A stretch of DNA of 64,000 bases from Alphaproteobacteria bacterium. GTDB lineage: Bacteria > Myxococcota_A > UBA796 > GCA-2862545. The stretch lies in NCBI GenBank assembly GCA_020632885.1, contig JACKEQ010000032.1, positions 1 through 64,000 of the forward strand. Direction: 5' to 3'. Numbering within the stretch: the first letter of the stretch is position 1; each line of letters starts with the position of its first letter. The notes beneath the pieces were generated by a model. It was not told the origin of the DNA. It saw nothing but the letters and a program-made list of their open reading frames with translations, and did not search any database. A program made the translations under genes and the position numbers. Positions 42,632-51,932 of this stretch are shown piece after piece.

Positions 42632-44472
42632 CGCGACCTCCGACCCATCCACCGGAGGGCCGGGAGGAGCCGACCGCCCGCCGCGTCGCAGGTGAGTCCG
42701 GGCGGTGGACTCTGCGGAGGTTCGGTGTCGGAATCCGCGTCCGCGTCCGCGTCCGTGTCCGTGTCGGAATCCGTGTCCGCGTCCGTGTCGGAGTCCGCGT
42801 CGGAATCCGTGTCCGCGTCCGTGTCGGAATCCGTGTCCGTGTCCGCGTCCGTGTCGGAATCCGTGTCCGCGTCCGTGTCGGAGTCCGTGTCCGCGTCCGT
42901 GTCGGAGTCCGTGTCCGCGTCCGTGTCCGTGTCGGAATCCGTGTCCGCGTCGGCGTCGGTGTCGGCGTCGCTCTCGCACGACACCGCGGTGTCGGGGGAC
43001 GGGCACTGCGCCTCGACGTCCACATGGACGTGGGGGCAGGGGTCGCAGAGGTCGGCGAGACCATCCCCGTCGACGTCGAGGTTCGTGATCTCGAGCCTGC
43101 CCGTCAGGGGCACGGTGACGTTCTCCGTCGTGCCGTCGCCGAAGGTGACGAGCAGCGCCCGCGAGGCGTCGGCGGTGGGCGGCACCCCGAAGTGCAGCCA
43201 CTCCCAGGCCGTCGTGCCGTGCCCCTGTCCGCCGCTCAGCGTCTGGCGCCTTCCGGCCGTCTCCACCGAGGCGCCGATGTCGCTGCGCGTCATCCCACCG
43301 AGGTCGCGGCGCACCTGGATCTGCAGCGAGCCCGTGTTCGCGTCGTTCACGGCGAGCTTCGCCACGGCGGTCGTCGTGCCGCCGCCGACGATGACCACGT
43401 CCAGATCGCCATCACCGTCGAAGTCCGCAGGCACGAACACGCGTCGGTCGTTGTCGTTGGGGGTCACGGACAACAGGTTGTCGTACGTGTTCGGAGGCGT
43501 GAACACGACCATCTCGCCGCTCGTGCCCCACAGCGCCTGCAGCGAGCCCGTGTTGGCGAAGTCGCCGCACGCTCCCCCCAGACCCCGGTTGCCCTGCAGT
43601 GGGACCAGGGAGCCCGCCGACCACCCGGAGTTGTGGTACGAGGTGGGGTCCCCCGACGCCACACCGTCCCAGAGCGACGTGAGCACCCCGTCGACGTAGC
43701 CGAGGTCGCACCACATCACGCCCTGCTTGCGGAACGCGTTGTCGTAGCTCGTGAGCGAGATGTCCGTGACCGGCAGACCTCCGCGCTCCAGCGCGATCAC
43801 GCCTTCCGTGGTGCGCCAGAGCACGTCGGGATTGCCATCCCCGTCGGGGTCGCCCAGCGCCAGGTAGTCCGAGGAGGCGCCCGCACCGAGCTGATGGAGC
43901 AACAGGCCGTCTGCGGTGAGGTCTCCGGCGTCGTTCGGGATGTACGTGAGCCGCTCGTTCTCGGCGAGCACGAGGTCGAGGTACCCGTTCGCGTTCCAGT
44001 CCACGAGGCCGGCACCCTCGAGCGAGTACGGATTGGCCGAGCCCTGGACCTGGATCTGCTCCAGACCCGCCGTGAAGGGCGCCCTCCACAGGTGGACCCG
44101 GTACGGCGAGACGTGCACGATGTCGGCATCGCCGTCGTTGTCGACGTCACCGACGAACAACCCCCGCGTGACCAGCGCCGTGGTGCCGATCGGGCTCAGC
44201 ACCGCGAAGAGCTGGGGCTCGACGGTGTTCGTCCCGATCGGCCCCGGCACGATGGAGAGGAACCGATCGTTGGGATCGAGCGGCGCAGGGGCCAGGCCGT
44301 ACACGACCAGATCGGGGATGCCGTCCGTGCCCGCCGACCCGTCCTCCAGCACGAGGTCCGCGACAGCCCACGAACCCTCGAACTGGTCCGGCATCGGGGC
44401 CCCGTCCGGGAGGTTCGGGATGTCCTGCAGGGTGAAGCCCGCGAGCGCGGAAGCGAGGACCAGAGCGCACAT
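42628..44472 (-). CDS. FG-GAP/VCBS-like repeat exported protein with Asp-rich linker
   Basis: A 614-residue exported protein. A signal peptide (MCALVLASALAGF) leads into an N-terminal domain with several calcium-loop-like units (VGDVDNDGDADI, LGDPDGDGNPDV, PADFDGDGDLDV), typical of FG-GAP/VCBS propeller-like repeats. Residues ~495-590 are a long Asp/Thr/Ser/Ala linker. It ends in a short Cys-Gly-Arg-rich tail (PPPGLTCDAAGGRLLPAL then RWMGRRSR), which is shared with the downstream paralogue. Such proteins are usually surface-exposed and calcium-binding. The ATG has GGAGCGG upstream. The two paralogues form an operon. Confidence 0.75.
   Translation of the reverse strand: MCALVLASALAGFTLQDIPNLPDGAPMPDQFEGSWAVADLVLEDGSAGTDGIPDLVVYGLAPAPLDPNDRFLSIVPGPIGTNTVEPQLFAVLSPIGTTALVTRGLFVGDVDNDGDADIVHVSPYRVHLWRAPFTAGLEQIQVQGSANPYSLEGAGLVDWNANGYLDLVLAENERLTYIPNDAGDLTADGLLLHQLGAGASSDYLALGDPDGDGNPDVLWRTTEGVIALERGGLPVTDISLTSYDNAFRKQGVMWCDLGYVDGVLTSLWDGVASGDPTSYHNSGWSAGSLVPLQGNRGLGGACGDFANTGSLQALWGTSGEMVVFTPPNTYDNLLSVTPNDNDRRVFVPADFDGDGDLDVVIVGGGTTTAVAKLAVNDANTGSLQIQVRRDLGGMTRSDIGASVETAGRRQTLSGGQGHGTTAWEWLHFGVPPTADASRALLVTFGDGTTENVTVPLTGRLEITNLDVDGDGLADLCDPCPHVHVDVEAQCPSPDTAVSCESDADTDADADTDSDTDTDADTDSDTDADTDSDTDADTDSDTDADTDTDSDTDADTDSDADSDTDADTDSDTDTDADADADSDTEPPQSPPPGLTCDAAGGRLLPALRWMGRRSR
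42721..42990 (-). repeat. low-complexity hexamer repeat encoding the Asp-rich linker
   Basis: Short GTCCGC/GTCCGT/GTCGGA hexamers run for about 250 bp on the plus strand and encode alternating Asp with Thr, Ser or Ala on the minus strand. Units of 18 bp recur. Such tracts change length easily by slippage. Confidence 0.85.
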
Positions 44473-44606
44473 CCGCTCCAGGTAACCGCCACGGACGCGT
44501 GACGGGACGCGACAAACCTCTCAAAGCCGTAATGTCAGGGCCACCCTCGTGAAAGGCTCGGGGGCGAGGTTGTCTCCAGGCCGGCAGGACCGGCAGGGAG
44601 GCCGAC
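44473..44606. promoter_or_regulatory. divergent promoter region before the Bat operon
   Basis: A 134-bp gap between the FG-GAP-like gene and moxR. It holds the least GC-rich stretch nearby (GACAAACCTCTCAAAGCCGTAATG, ~44511-44533), a probable promoter area, but no -35/-10 pair with normal spacing was found. GGGAGG lies just before the moxR ATG. Everything to 53896 may be transcribed from here. Confidence 0.4.
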
Positions 44607-45656
44607 ATGCAAGCACGACAGGAGCGCCCGCTCCACGCCCTACGCTCGAGGACCTTCGAGGGCGCCCCGTCCCGCCCGGCGCCGGAGATCGAGCGCCGCG
44701 TCGAGGAGGTCCACGGGTGGCTGAAGCCCCTCACCGAGGAGGTCGGACGCGTCGTCGTCGGTCAGGACCACCTCGTCGCGCGGCTGCTCGTGAGCCTGCT
44801 CACGGGTGGGCACGCCCTGCTCGAAGGGCTCCCGGGCCTGGCGAAGACCCTGGCGGTGAAGACCCTGTCCCAGGCGACCCACGGGAGCTTCAAGCGCGTC
44901 CAGTTCACGCCGGACATGCTGCCCGCCGACATCGTGGGCACGCTCGTCTACGACCCGTCCGACGCGACCTTCCACACCCGACGGGGACCGATCTTCGCCA
45001 ACTTCGTGCTCGCGGACGAGATCAACCGTGCGCCCGCCAAGGTCCAGAGCGCCCTGCTGGAGGCCATGGAGGAGCGCCAGGTGACCATCGGCGACACCAG
45101 CCACCCCCTCCCCGCCCCCTTCCTCGTGCTCGCCACGCAGAACCCCGTGGACCAGGAGGGCACCTACGCGCTCCCGGAGGCCCAGCTCGACCGCTTCCTG
45201 CTCAAGCTGCGCGTGACGTACCCCGAGCGCCTCGAGGAGCGCCTGATCCTCGACACCATGGGCGACACGACGACCCGGCCCACCGTGAAGCCCGTCGTGG
45301 ACCTGGCCGACATCCTGGCGGCCCGGGAGGTCGTGGACGCCGTGTACGTCGACGATCGGGTGCGCGACTACATCGTGGACATCGTCGCCGCGACCCGGAA
45401 GCCCGGCGACTTCGGCATGGACACGGGGCCCTGGGTGCGGTTCGGCGCCTCCCCGCGCGGCACCCTCGGGCTCTTCCGGGCGGCCCGGGCCTGGGCGCTC
45501 CTCTGCGGTCGCTCCTACGTCTCCCCGACCGACGTGAAGATGGTGGCCCACGACGTGCTCCGGCACCGCATCGGGCTCACGTACGAGGGTGTGGCCGAGG
45601 GGCTGTCCACCGACGACATCGTGGACGCGTGCCTGCACGCGGTCCCCACGCCCTGA
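44607..45656 (+). CDS. moxR: MoxR-family AAA+ ATPase
   Basis: A 349-residue MoxR-type AAA+ ATPase, a chaperone that assembles or activates VWA-domain partners. Walker A is GLPGLAKT near residues 75-82, Walker B is VLADEIN near 137-143, and sensor 1 is LATQNP. It is the first gene of a Bat-type operon and is followed 8 bp later by a DUF58 gene, the classic moxR-DUF58-VWA order. GGGAGG precedes the ATG. Confidence 0.95.
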   Translation: MQARQERPLHALRSRTFEGAPSRPAPEIERRVEEVHGWLKPLTEEVGRVVVGQDHLVARLLVSLLTGGHALLEGLPGLAKTLAVKTLSQATHGSFKRVQFTPDMLPADIVGTLVYDPSDATFHTRRGPIFANFVLADEINRAPAKVQSALLEAMEERQVTIGDTSHPLPAPFLVLATQNPVDQEGTYALPEAQLDRFLLKLRVTYPERLEERLILDTMGDTTTRPTVKPVVDLADILAAREVVDAVYVDDRVRDYIVDIVAATRKPGDFGMDTGPWVRFGASPRGTLGLFRAARAWALLCGRSYVSPTDVKMVAHDVLRHRIGLTYEGVAEGLSTDDIVDACLHAVPTP

Positions 45657-45664
45657 GGCGCGCC

Positions 45665-46564
45665 ATGGCCGCCGACCTCGACCGCACCCTCCGCGACGCC
45701 AGGCAGATCGAGCTCCGGGCCCTGCGGGCTCTCGACTCGACCCGCTCGGGCCACTTCAGGTCCGTGTTCCTCGGGCACGGCATGGAGCTCGAGCAGGTCC
45801 GCGAGTACGTACCGGGCGACGACGTCCGCCACATCGACTGGAACGCGACGGCCCGGTCGGGACGGCCCTTCGTGAAGGTGCACGTCGAGGAGCGCGACCT
45901 CACCGTCCTGCTCGTGCTCGACGTGAGCCCCTCCTCGGCCTTCGGCACGGTGGGGAGCACGAAGCGCGAGCGCATGGCCGAGCTCGCCGCGGTGCTGGCC
46001 TTCGCCGCCCTGCGCGGGGACGACCGCGTGGGGTTGGTGCTGTTCAGCGACCACGTGGAGGCGGTGGTGCCCCCGGGTCGCGGTCGGGCCCACGTGCTGT
46101 CGCTCGTGCGCCGCATCCTCGCCCACGAGCCGACAGGGAGGTCCACCCGCATCGCGCCGGCCCTCGAGCACCTCCGGGCCCTCACGCCCCGCAAGGCCGC
46201 CGTGTTCCTCGTCTCCGACCTGTTCACGCCCGACGAGGACCCCGCCGTGCAGGAGCGCGCCCTGCGCGTCGCGGCCCTGAAGCACGAGGTGGTGGCCGTC
46301 CGCTGCACCGACGCCCTCGAGGAGGCGCTGCCGGACGTGGGGTGGCTCGTCGTGGAGGATGCCGAGACCGGGGAGCTCGTGGAGCTCGACACGTCCTCGA
46401 CCGCGGTCCGCGAGCGGTACGCCGCCGAGGCCGACGCCCACCACGCGGAGATCGTGAGCCGCCTCCGCCGCTGCGACGTGGACGTGCTCCACGTGCGCAC
46501 CGACCGCCCCTGGGTGCCCGCCCTGGGTGCCTTCCTCAGCCATCGCGTCCGGAGGAACCGATGA
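45665..46564 (+). CDS. DUF58-domain protein
   Basis: A 299-residue DUF58 protein with a degenerate VWA-like fold, usually encoded next to moxR. The core motif REYVPGDDVRHIDWNATARSG is characteristic. LLVLDVSPSSAFG resembles a MIDAS-like loop but is not a canonical DxSxS. There is no signal peptide, so it is cytoplasmic or membrane-peripheral. Its stop overlaps the next start by ATGA. A role in envelope stress or assembly is inferred from the Bat context. Confidence 0.92.
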   Translation: MAADLDRTLRDARQIELRALRALDSTRSGHFRSVFLGHGMELEQVREYVPGDDVRHIDWNATARSGRPFVKVHVEERDLTVLLVLDVSPSSAFGTVGSTKRERMAELAAVLAFAALRGDDRVGLVLFSDHVEAVVPPGRGRAHVLSLVRRILAHEPTGRSTRIAPALEHLRALTPRKAAVFLVSDLFTPDEDPAVQERALRVAALKHEVVAVRCTDALEEALPDVGWLVVEDAETGELVELDTSSTAVRERYAAEADAHHAEIVSRLRRCDVDVLHVRTDRPWVPALGAFLSHRVRRNR

Positions 46565-47079
46565 TCGCCCTGCTCGCCCTCGCCCTCGCCCAGGACGACA
46601 TCCGTCCGATCAAGCCCGCGGTCGGTGCGGTCGCGAGCCCCCCGATCTGGCCCTGGCTGGCGGGCCTCGCGGTGCTCCTCGTCGTCGGGGCGCTGTCCGT
46701 GTGGGCCTGGCGACGGTGGCACACGACACCCGGGCGGTCGCCCGAAGAGCTGCTGCGCGACCGCCTCGCCGAGGCCGGGCGCCTGCGCGACGCCGGGGAG
46801 CACCTGGCCAGCGCGGACGCCGTGGACGCCGCCCTGCGCGCCTTCGTCGCCGCCACCACCGACCTCGAGGCCCTCGCGGCCACCACCGACGAGCTCCTGC
46901 CGGCCCTGGAGGGTCGCCTGGAGCCCGAGGTGCATGCCCGCCTCGTCGAGCTGCTCACCGCCTGCGACCATGTCCGGTTCGCCGCCCGCCCCGTGGACGT
47001 CGCCGTCGACGAGGCCTGGCTGGACGCCCTGATCGCCGGCCTCCTGCCCACCCCGCACACCGCGGAGACCGCGCCATGA
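46561..47079 (+). CDS. DUF4381-like membrane protein
   Basis: A 172-residue protein with a signal-peptide-like N-terminus (MIALLALALA) and one transmembrane segment near 29-50 (WPWLAGLAVLLVVGALSVWAW). The rest is a cytoplasmic helical domain. Position between DUF58 and BatA and its layout fit the DUF4381 proteins of Bat operons. It overlaps both neighbours by ATGA, so translation is coupled. Confidence 0.75.
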   Translation: MIALLALALAQDDIRPIKPAVGAVASPPIWPWLAGLAVLLVVGALSVWAWRRWHTTPGRSPEELLRDRLAEAGRLRDAGEHLASADAVDAALRAFVAATTDLEALAATTDELLPALEGRLEPEVHARLVELLTACDHVRFAARPVDVAVDEAWLDALIAGLLPTPHTAETAP

Positions 47080-48077
47080 GCCCCACCGACTGGTCCTTCG
47101 CGAACCCGGGCGCGTTCGTCCTGCTCGCACTCCTGCCCGTGCTCGCGCTGCCCCTCGCACGCCGCGGCGGACGGGCCGCCCTGCGGGTCGGCTCGACGGC
47201 CATCGCGCGCCATGTGGCCCGGACGCCGCGGGCCCGGCTGGGGATCCGCCTGCCCCTCGTGCTCCGCACCCTGGCGGCCGCGTCCATCGTCGTGGCCCTC
47301 GCGCGCCCCCAGCTCGGCTGGACCACCACGGACGCCGAGGCCAGCGGGGTGGACATCGTGCTCGCCGTGGACGTCTCGAGCTCCATGCGCGCCGAGGACA
47401 TGGCGGGGGCCGGGGTCGACCGGCTGGACGTCGTGAAGGCCGTGCTGGACGGCTTCATCGAGGCCCGTCCGAACGACCGCATCGGGCTCGTGGCCTTCGC
47501 CGGCGACCCGTGGCTCGTGAGCCCGCTGACCCTCGACCACGCCTGGCTCCGGAAGAACCTGGAGCGCGTCCAGATCGGCATGGTCGAGGACGGGACCGCC
47601 ATCGGATCGGCCATCGCGAGCGGGGTCGCGCGCCTCCAGGACACAGACGCCCGCTCGCGGCTCCTCGTCCTCCTCACGGACGGTGCGAACAACGCGGGCA
47701 GCATCCAGCCCGAGCTCGCCGCGGAGGCCGCCGCCGCCCTCGGCGTCGAGGTCTACACGGTCGGCGTGGGCTCGGAGACGCCCCGACCCACGCGGATCAC
47801 CGACGCCAACGGGCGTCCGCAGGTGGTCGAGCTGGGCGTGGAGGCCGACACGCTCCGGGCCATCGCCGAGAAGACCGGGGCTGCGTACTTCCACGCCTCG
47901 GACGCCAACGCCCTCGTCGACGTCTACCGGCGCATCGACGCCATGGAGACCACCACGCGGACGGTCTCGGAGGTCCGCCACGTGCGCGAGCTCTTCGCGG
48001 TGCCCGGCGCCTTCGGCGCGCTCTTCCTGCTCCTCGAGCTGGCGACGGCCGCCTTCGGCCGCCTCCGCATCCCGTGA
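47076..48077 (+). CDS. batA: BatA-type VWA membrane protein
   Basis: A 333-residue inner-membrane protein. Two N-terminal hydrophobic segments (~13-29, ~66-80) are followed by a von Willebrand A domain with a complete MIDAS DVSSSM near 104-109, a conserved Thr in DGTAIGSAI, and LLTDGANNAG. One hydrophobic helix ends the protein (FGALFLLLELATAAF). BatA and BatB are metal-binding partners of MoxR in Bacteroides-type aerotolerance loci. It is 8 bp upstream of the batB-like gene. Confidence 0.9.
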   Translation: MSPTDWSFANPGAFVLLALLPVLALPLARRGGRAALRVGSTAIARHVARTPRARLGIRLPLVLRTLAAASIVVALARPQLGWTTTDAEASGVDIVLAVDVSSSMRAEDMAGAGVDRLDVVKAVLDGFIEARPNDRIGLVAFAGDPWLVSPLTLDHAWLRKNLERVQIGMVEDGTAIGSAIASGVARLQDTDARSRLLVLLTDGANNAGSIQPELAAEAAAALGVEVYTVGVGSETPRPTRITDANGRPQVVELGVEADTLRAIAEKTGAAYFHASDANALVDVYRRIDAMETTTRTVSEVRHVRELFAVPGAFGALFLLLELATAAFGRLRIP

Positions 48078-48085
48078 GGTCCATC

Positions 48086-49849
48086 ATGTCCCCCGGCTTC
48101 GCCCATCCCGGCTTCCTCCCCGTGGCCCTGGTCCTCCTGGCCCTGGCGGCCGCGGCCGCCCTCTTCGAGGCGTCCCGCCGCAGGCAGGCTCTCGCCCGCC
48201 TCGCCGCACCCGGCCTGCTCGCGGGCCTCACCACGACGGCCTCCCCGCGCCGCCGGGCGCTCAAGCGGGCCGCGCTGGTGGGCGCCACGGCCCTCTGCCT
48301 GCTCGCCCTCGCGGGTCCGCGCTGGGGCTACGAGGAGCAGGAGGTGCGCCGCGAGGGCATCGAGCTCATGTTCGCCATCGACACGAGCCGCAGCATGCTC
48401 GCGACGGACCTGGCGCCGAACCGGCTGACCCGCGCCCGCCTCGCCGTGGAGGACCTCGTCCGCCGCTTCCCGAACGACCGGGTGGGCCTCGTGGCCTTCG
48501 CGGGTGACGCCTTCCTCGAGGTCCCGATGACCCTCGACCGGCAGGTCTTCGTGGACACCCTGCGCGCCCTCCGGCCCGGTGTGGTGCCCGTGGGCGGGAG
48601 CGACCTGGCCGCCGCCATCCGCGAGTCCACCCGGGCCTTCGAGGCGTCGGGCACCAGCCAGCGCGTCCTCGTCCTGATCTCCGACGGCGAGGACCTCGGC
48701 GGGAGCGCGTTGGCGGCCGCGCGCCAGGCCGCCGGAGAGGGTGTGGTGCTCTACACCGTGGGCGTCGGGACCCCGGAGGGCACCCTGCTCGCGGTGGACG
48801 ACGGCCGTGGCGGAACGCAGGTGGTACGCGACCCTGCTGGCGAGCCCGTGGTGTCCAGGCTCGACGCGACGACCCTCGCGGAGGTCGCGGAGGCCACGGG
48901 AGGGACGTACGTTCCGCTCGGTGCCGACGGCTCGGGGCTGCAGCAGCTCTACGCCACCGACCTCTCCGGTCTGGAGCGCCATGCGCTGGAGAGCGCCTCG
49001 CGACGCGTCTACCACGAGCGCTACGCGTGGTTCCTGCTCCCGGCGCTGCTGATCCTGCTGCTCGAGCCGCTCCTGTCGGACCGCGGGCGGGCCCGACCGC
49101 TGGCCACGGCGGCATCCGCCCTGCTCGGGGTGCTGCTCCTCGCCACGACGGCCCACGCGGAGACGTCCACCTACGACGCGGGGGTCACAGCCTACGAGGC
49201 GGGGGACTTCGCCGCCGCAGCCGAGCGCTTCGACCAGGCGCTCGGGACCCCGGACGCCGCGATGCACCAGCGCACCTGGTACAACCTGGGCAACGCGCGC
49301 TACCGCCTCGGGGAGGCGACGCTGGCGGAGGACGTCGGGGCCACCCGCGCCGCGTGGGAGCAGGCGCTGGCGGCCTTCGAGACGGCCGTGGAGCTCGACC
49401 CCGCCGACGAGGACGCCGTCTTCAACCGCGACTTCGTCGCCCGGAAGCTCGAGGAGCTCGAGGAGCCTCCGCCCGAGGACCAGCAGGACCAGCAGGACCA
49501 GCAGGACCCGCAGGACCCGCAGGACCAGCAGGACCAGCAGGACCAGCAGGACCCGCAGGACCAGGGCGACGACGGCGACCTGAAGGACCAACAGGGCGAC
49601 CCGAAGGACGAACAGGGCGACCCGAACGGCCAGCAGCCCGGCGACGGGCAGACCGAGCCGACCGCGGGTGCTGAGCCGACCCGGGAGGAGCCCCAGGGCC
49701 TGGCGGCCGCCCAGCCCGGCGAGGACGGGTCGATGTCCCCACAACAGGCCGCCGCCCTCGTGCGGATGGCCGCCGGCGACGGCGCCACCCTGCCCCTGTT
49801 CGCCCCTGCCCCCCCGCCCCCCGATGCGACCCCCACGAAGGACTGGTGA
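48086..49849 (+). CDS. batB: BatB-BatC fusion: VWA domain plus TPR region
   Basis: A 587-residue membrane protein. After two hydrophobic segments comes a VWA domain with MIDAS DTSRSM near 98-103, GGSDLAAAI and LISDGEDLGG. Two more hydrophobic segments near 320-355 end in a signal-peptidase-like TTAHA, and the next ~100 residues hold TPR-like helices (YDAGVTAYEAGDFAAAAERF, WYNLGNARYRLGEATLAEDV). A Gln/Asp/Pro-rich low-complexity tail follows. BatB and BatC are separate genes in many loci and are fused here. It sits 3 bp before batD. Confidence 0.9.
   Translation: MSPGFAHPGFLPVALVLLALAAAAALFEASRRRQALARLAAPGLLAGLTTTASPRRRALKRAALVGATALCLLALAGPRWGYEEQEVRREGIELMFAIDTSRSMLATDLAPNRLTRARLAVEDLVRRFPNDRVGLVAFAGDAFLEVPMTLDRQVFVDTLRALRPGVVPVGGSDLAAAIRESTRAFEASGTSQRVLVLISDGEDLGGSALAAARQAAGEGVVLYTVGVGTPEGTLLAVDDGRGGTQVVRDPAGEPVVSRLDATTLAEVAEATGGTYVPLGADGSGLQQLYATDLSGLERHALESASRRVYHERYAWFLLPALLILLLEPLLSDRGRARPLATAASALLGVLLLATTAHAETSTYDAGVTAYEAGDFAAAAERFDQALGTPDAAMHQRTWYNLGNARYRLGEATLAEDVGATRAAWEQALAAFETAVELDPADEDAVFNRDFVARKLEELEEPPPEDQQDQQDQQDPQDPQDQQDQQDQQDPQDQGDDGDLKDQQGDPKDEQGDPNGQQPGDGQTEPTAGAEPTREEPQGLAAAQPGEDGSMSPQQAAALVRMAAGDGATLPLFAPAPPPPDATPTKDW
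49479..49563 (+). repeat. 9-bp codon repeat (Gln-Asp-Gln/Pro tract) in the batB-batC gene
   Basis: Tandem GACCAGCAG and GACCCGCAG nonamers encode a run of Asp-Gln-Gln and Asp-Pro-Gln, about nine units. The tract is low-complexity and prone to length change. Confidence 0.85.
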
Positions 49850-49852
49850 ACC

Positions 49853-51529
49853 ATGCATCCGCTCCTCCTCGCCCTCACCGCACCCCTGGCCCTCGGCGCC
49901 ACCGAGGTCCGGCTCGAGCCCTCCACCGTCGCGCCGGGACAGCCGGCCGCCCTGGTGGTGACCACCGACACCGGCGCCGCACCGCGCCTCGATCCGCCGC
50001 CCGGCGTGCGGATCGTGGGGACCGGGCAGTCCCACCGGGTCCAGATCTTCGGTGGGGTCGCCCAGCAGCACACGACCTGGACCTACCGGATCGTCGCGGA
50101 CCACGAGGGCACCGTGCGCCTCGGGCCCTTCCGCGTCGGACCCGACCGCACCCCCGAGCTCGTGCTGGAGGTGCAGGGTGCCCCCGTCACGGGGCCCACG
50201 ACCGGGCGGGCCGCCCCGGCGCAGCCCGGTGCGTTCGCGGGTACCGACCGGGCGTATGCGCGCCTGTGGCTCGGCGACACCACGCCCGTCGTCGGCCAGG
50301 CCATCCCGCTCACCGTGAGCGCGTTCCTCCGCGGCGACACCGGCGGGACGATCGAGGGCGCGCCGCAGCTCGATGCGCCCGACTTCGTCGTGGAGGGCCT
50401 CGACGAGCAGCCCACCCGCAAGGAGGTCGACGTGGACGGCGTGCCCTACACCCGCTTCACCTGGACCGCCAGCCTCACCCCCGTTCGCCAGGGCGACTTC
50501 CACATCGCCGCCACGCTCCCGGCCACGCTGCAGTGGGTCGAGCGCGGCCCGTCGAGGAGGCGCTCGTTGCTGGACGAGATGCTCGACGACCCCTTCTTCT
50601 CGGGGTCCTTCGCGAGCAGCATGCTCCGCGGCGTGCCCGGCGGGCTCGGGGAGCCCCAGCTGCAGTCGGCCCACGTGGAGCTCGACGCGTCCGCGAAGCT
50701 GGCGGTCACCTCTCCGCCCGTGGCGGGCCGCCCGACGAGCTTCCGGGGCTCCGTGGGCACCTTCGCCGCGCGCCTGGAGCCCACGCCCCGGGATGCCCGC
50801 GTGGGCGAGCCGATCGAGCTCACGTTCGTCCTCGAGGGCGAAGGCAACCTCGACGCCATGGACGAGCCCGGCTGGGACGGGGGGGCCAGGTGGGACGCCT
50901 ACCCGCCCGAGAAGCGGGTGGAGGCCACGAACCGCTCGCGCACGAAGGGCTCGGCGACGTACAGGCAGCTCGTGGTGCCGCGGGACGCCGGTCCGCTCGA
51001 CCTCCCGGCGCTCGAGGTCTCCTGGTTCGATCCTACGGCCGGCGCGTACCGCACGTCGCTGCTGAAGCCGGACCCCATCGAGGTCGTCGGGGCACCGGCC
51101 GTCGCCGCGGTGGCTCCCGTGCAGCCCGCGGCCCCGTCGGAGCCCAGGCGCCTGCCGTGGTCCGCGCGGCGCGGCGTGCTCGGCGCCGTGCCGGCCGTGT
51201 GGGCGCTCGTCCTGCTGGCGTGGGCCGTGCGCGACCGCTCGGCGGGATGGATCGTCGCCGCTTCCGGCGCGGTCGGTCGACGCTTGCGCCTGTCGACCCT
51301 CCGCCGTCGCCTCGTCCGCGCCGCGTCGCGTCAGGACGTGGAGGGCGCGCTGCGCACCGGCGTCACCCTCGTGGAGGCGGCGGGCGCCGACCCCGCCAGG
51401 CCGGGAGTGCGGGCGTTCGTGCAGGAGGCCGACCGGGCCCTGTACGGCCGGCTGTCCCCCGAGCCGGACGCGCTCGCGGACCTCGTCCGTGGGCTCCTCG
51501 ACGACCTCGAACCCCGGAGGACCCCATGA
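49853..51529 (+). CDS. batD: BatD-like oxygen-tolerance protein
   Basis: A 558-residue BatD-type protein. A signal peptide (MHPLLLALTAPLALG) precedes long beta-rich Ig-like domains (TEVRLEPSTVAPGQPAALVV, FIAATLP-like strands, GEPIELTFVLEGEGNLDAMD). A transmembrane helix near residues 443-460 (GVLGAVPAVWALVLLAWAV) and a cytoplasmic helical tail complete it. BatD is a periplasmic partner of BatA/B. The stop overlaps the next start by ATGA. Confidence 0.85.
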   Translation: MHPLLLALTAPLALGATEVRLEPSTVAPGQPAALVVTTDTGAAPRLDPPPGVRIVGTGQSHRVQIFGGVAQQHTTWTYRIVADHEGTVRLGPFRVGPDRTPELVLEVQGAPVTGPTTGRAAPAQPGAFAGTDRAYARLWLGDTTPVVGQAIPLTVSAFLRGDTGGTIEGAPQLDAPDFVVEGLDEQPTRKEVDVDGVPYTRFTWTASLTPVRQGDFHIAATLPATLQWVERGPSRRRSLLDEMLDDPFFSGSFASSMLRGVPGGLGEPQLQSAHVELDASAKLAVTSPPVAGRPTSFRGSVGTFAARLEPTPRDARVGEPIELTFVLEGEGNLDAMDEPGWDGGARWDAYPPEKRVEATNRSRTKGSATYRQLVVPRDAGPLDLPALEVSWFDPTAGAYRTSLLKPDPIEVVGAPAVAAVAPVQPAAPSEPRRLPWSARRGVLGAVPAVWALVLLAWAVRDRSAGWIVAASGAVGRRLRLSTLRRRLVRAASRQDVEGALRTGVTLVEAAGADPARPGVRAFVQEADRALYGRLSPEPDALADLVRGLLDDLEPRRTP

Positions 51530-51921
51530 TCCCCGACCTCCTCTCCCTGCTCTCGCCCTCGGTCTGGTCGGCGGGCCTGGGCTTCGGCCTCACCGCCGCC
51601 GTCGTCGGCGCCTTGGCCCTGCAGATGCGTCGGGCACGCCCGGCCTCCCTCGGGCTCGCGCTCCTCGGAGCGACCCTGGCGAGCCTCTCGGCCCTGGCGC
51701 TCGATCGGGCGGCCGACCTGCGCGACGTGGCGGTGGTCGTCGCTCCCACGGCCCTCCGGGTCTCCCCGGCGATGAAGGCGCCGGAGCTCGCGTCGCTGGC
51801 CGAGGGCACCGAGGTCGTCGTGCGGGACGCCCACGGCGGGTTCGCGCGCGTCGACAGCCCTGCGGGCTCGGGGTGGCTGCCGGACGACGCGCTGGCCAGG
51901 GTGATACCGGAGACGCCGTGA
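51526..51921 (+). CDS. small membrane protein with SH3b-like domain
   Basis: A 131-residue protein with two hydrophobic helices (~15-32 and ~42-60) and a C-terminal SH3b-like segment: ALRVSPAMKAPELASLAEGTEVVVRD..GWLPDDALARV. It takes the place of the SH3 part of BatE. It is coupled to batD by ATGA and lies 11 bp before the response-regulator gene. Function is inferred from context only. Confidence 0.65.
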   Translation: MIPDLLSLLSPSVWSAGLGFGLTAAVVGALALQMRRARPASLGLALLGATLASLSALALDRAADLRDVAVVVAPTALRVSPAMKAPELASLAEGTEVVVRDAHGGFARVDSPAGSGWLPDDALARVIPETP

Positions 51922-51932
51922 GGTGAAGCGCC

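Noticed and set aside
42622..44502. Plus-strand frames with Arg-Val repeats over the FG-GAP gene
   Set aside because: They mirror the Asp-rich linker hexamers and show no conserved sequence.
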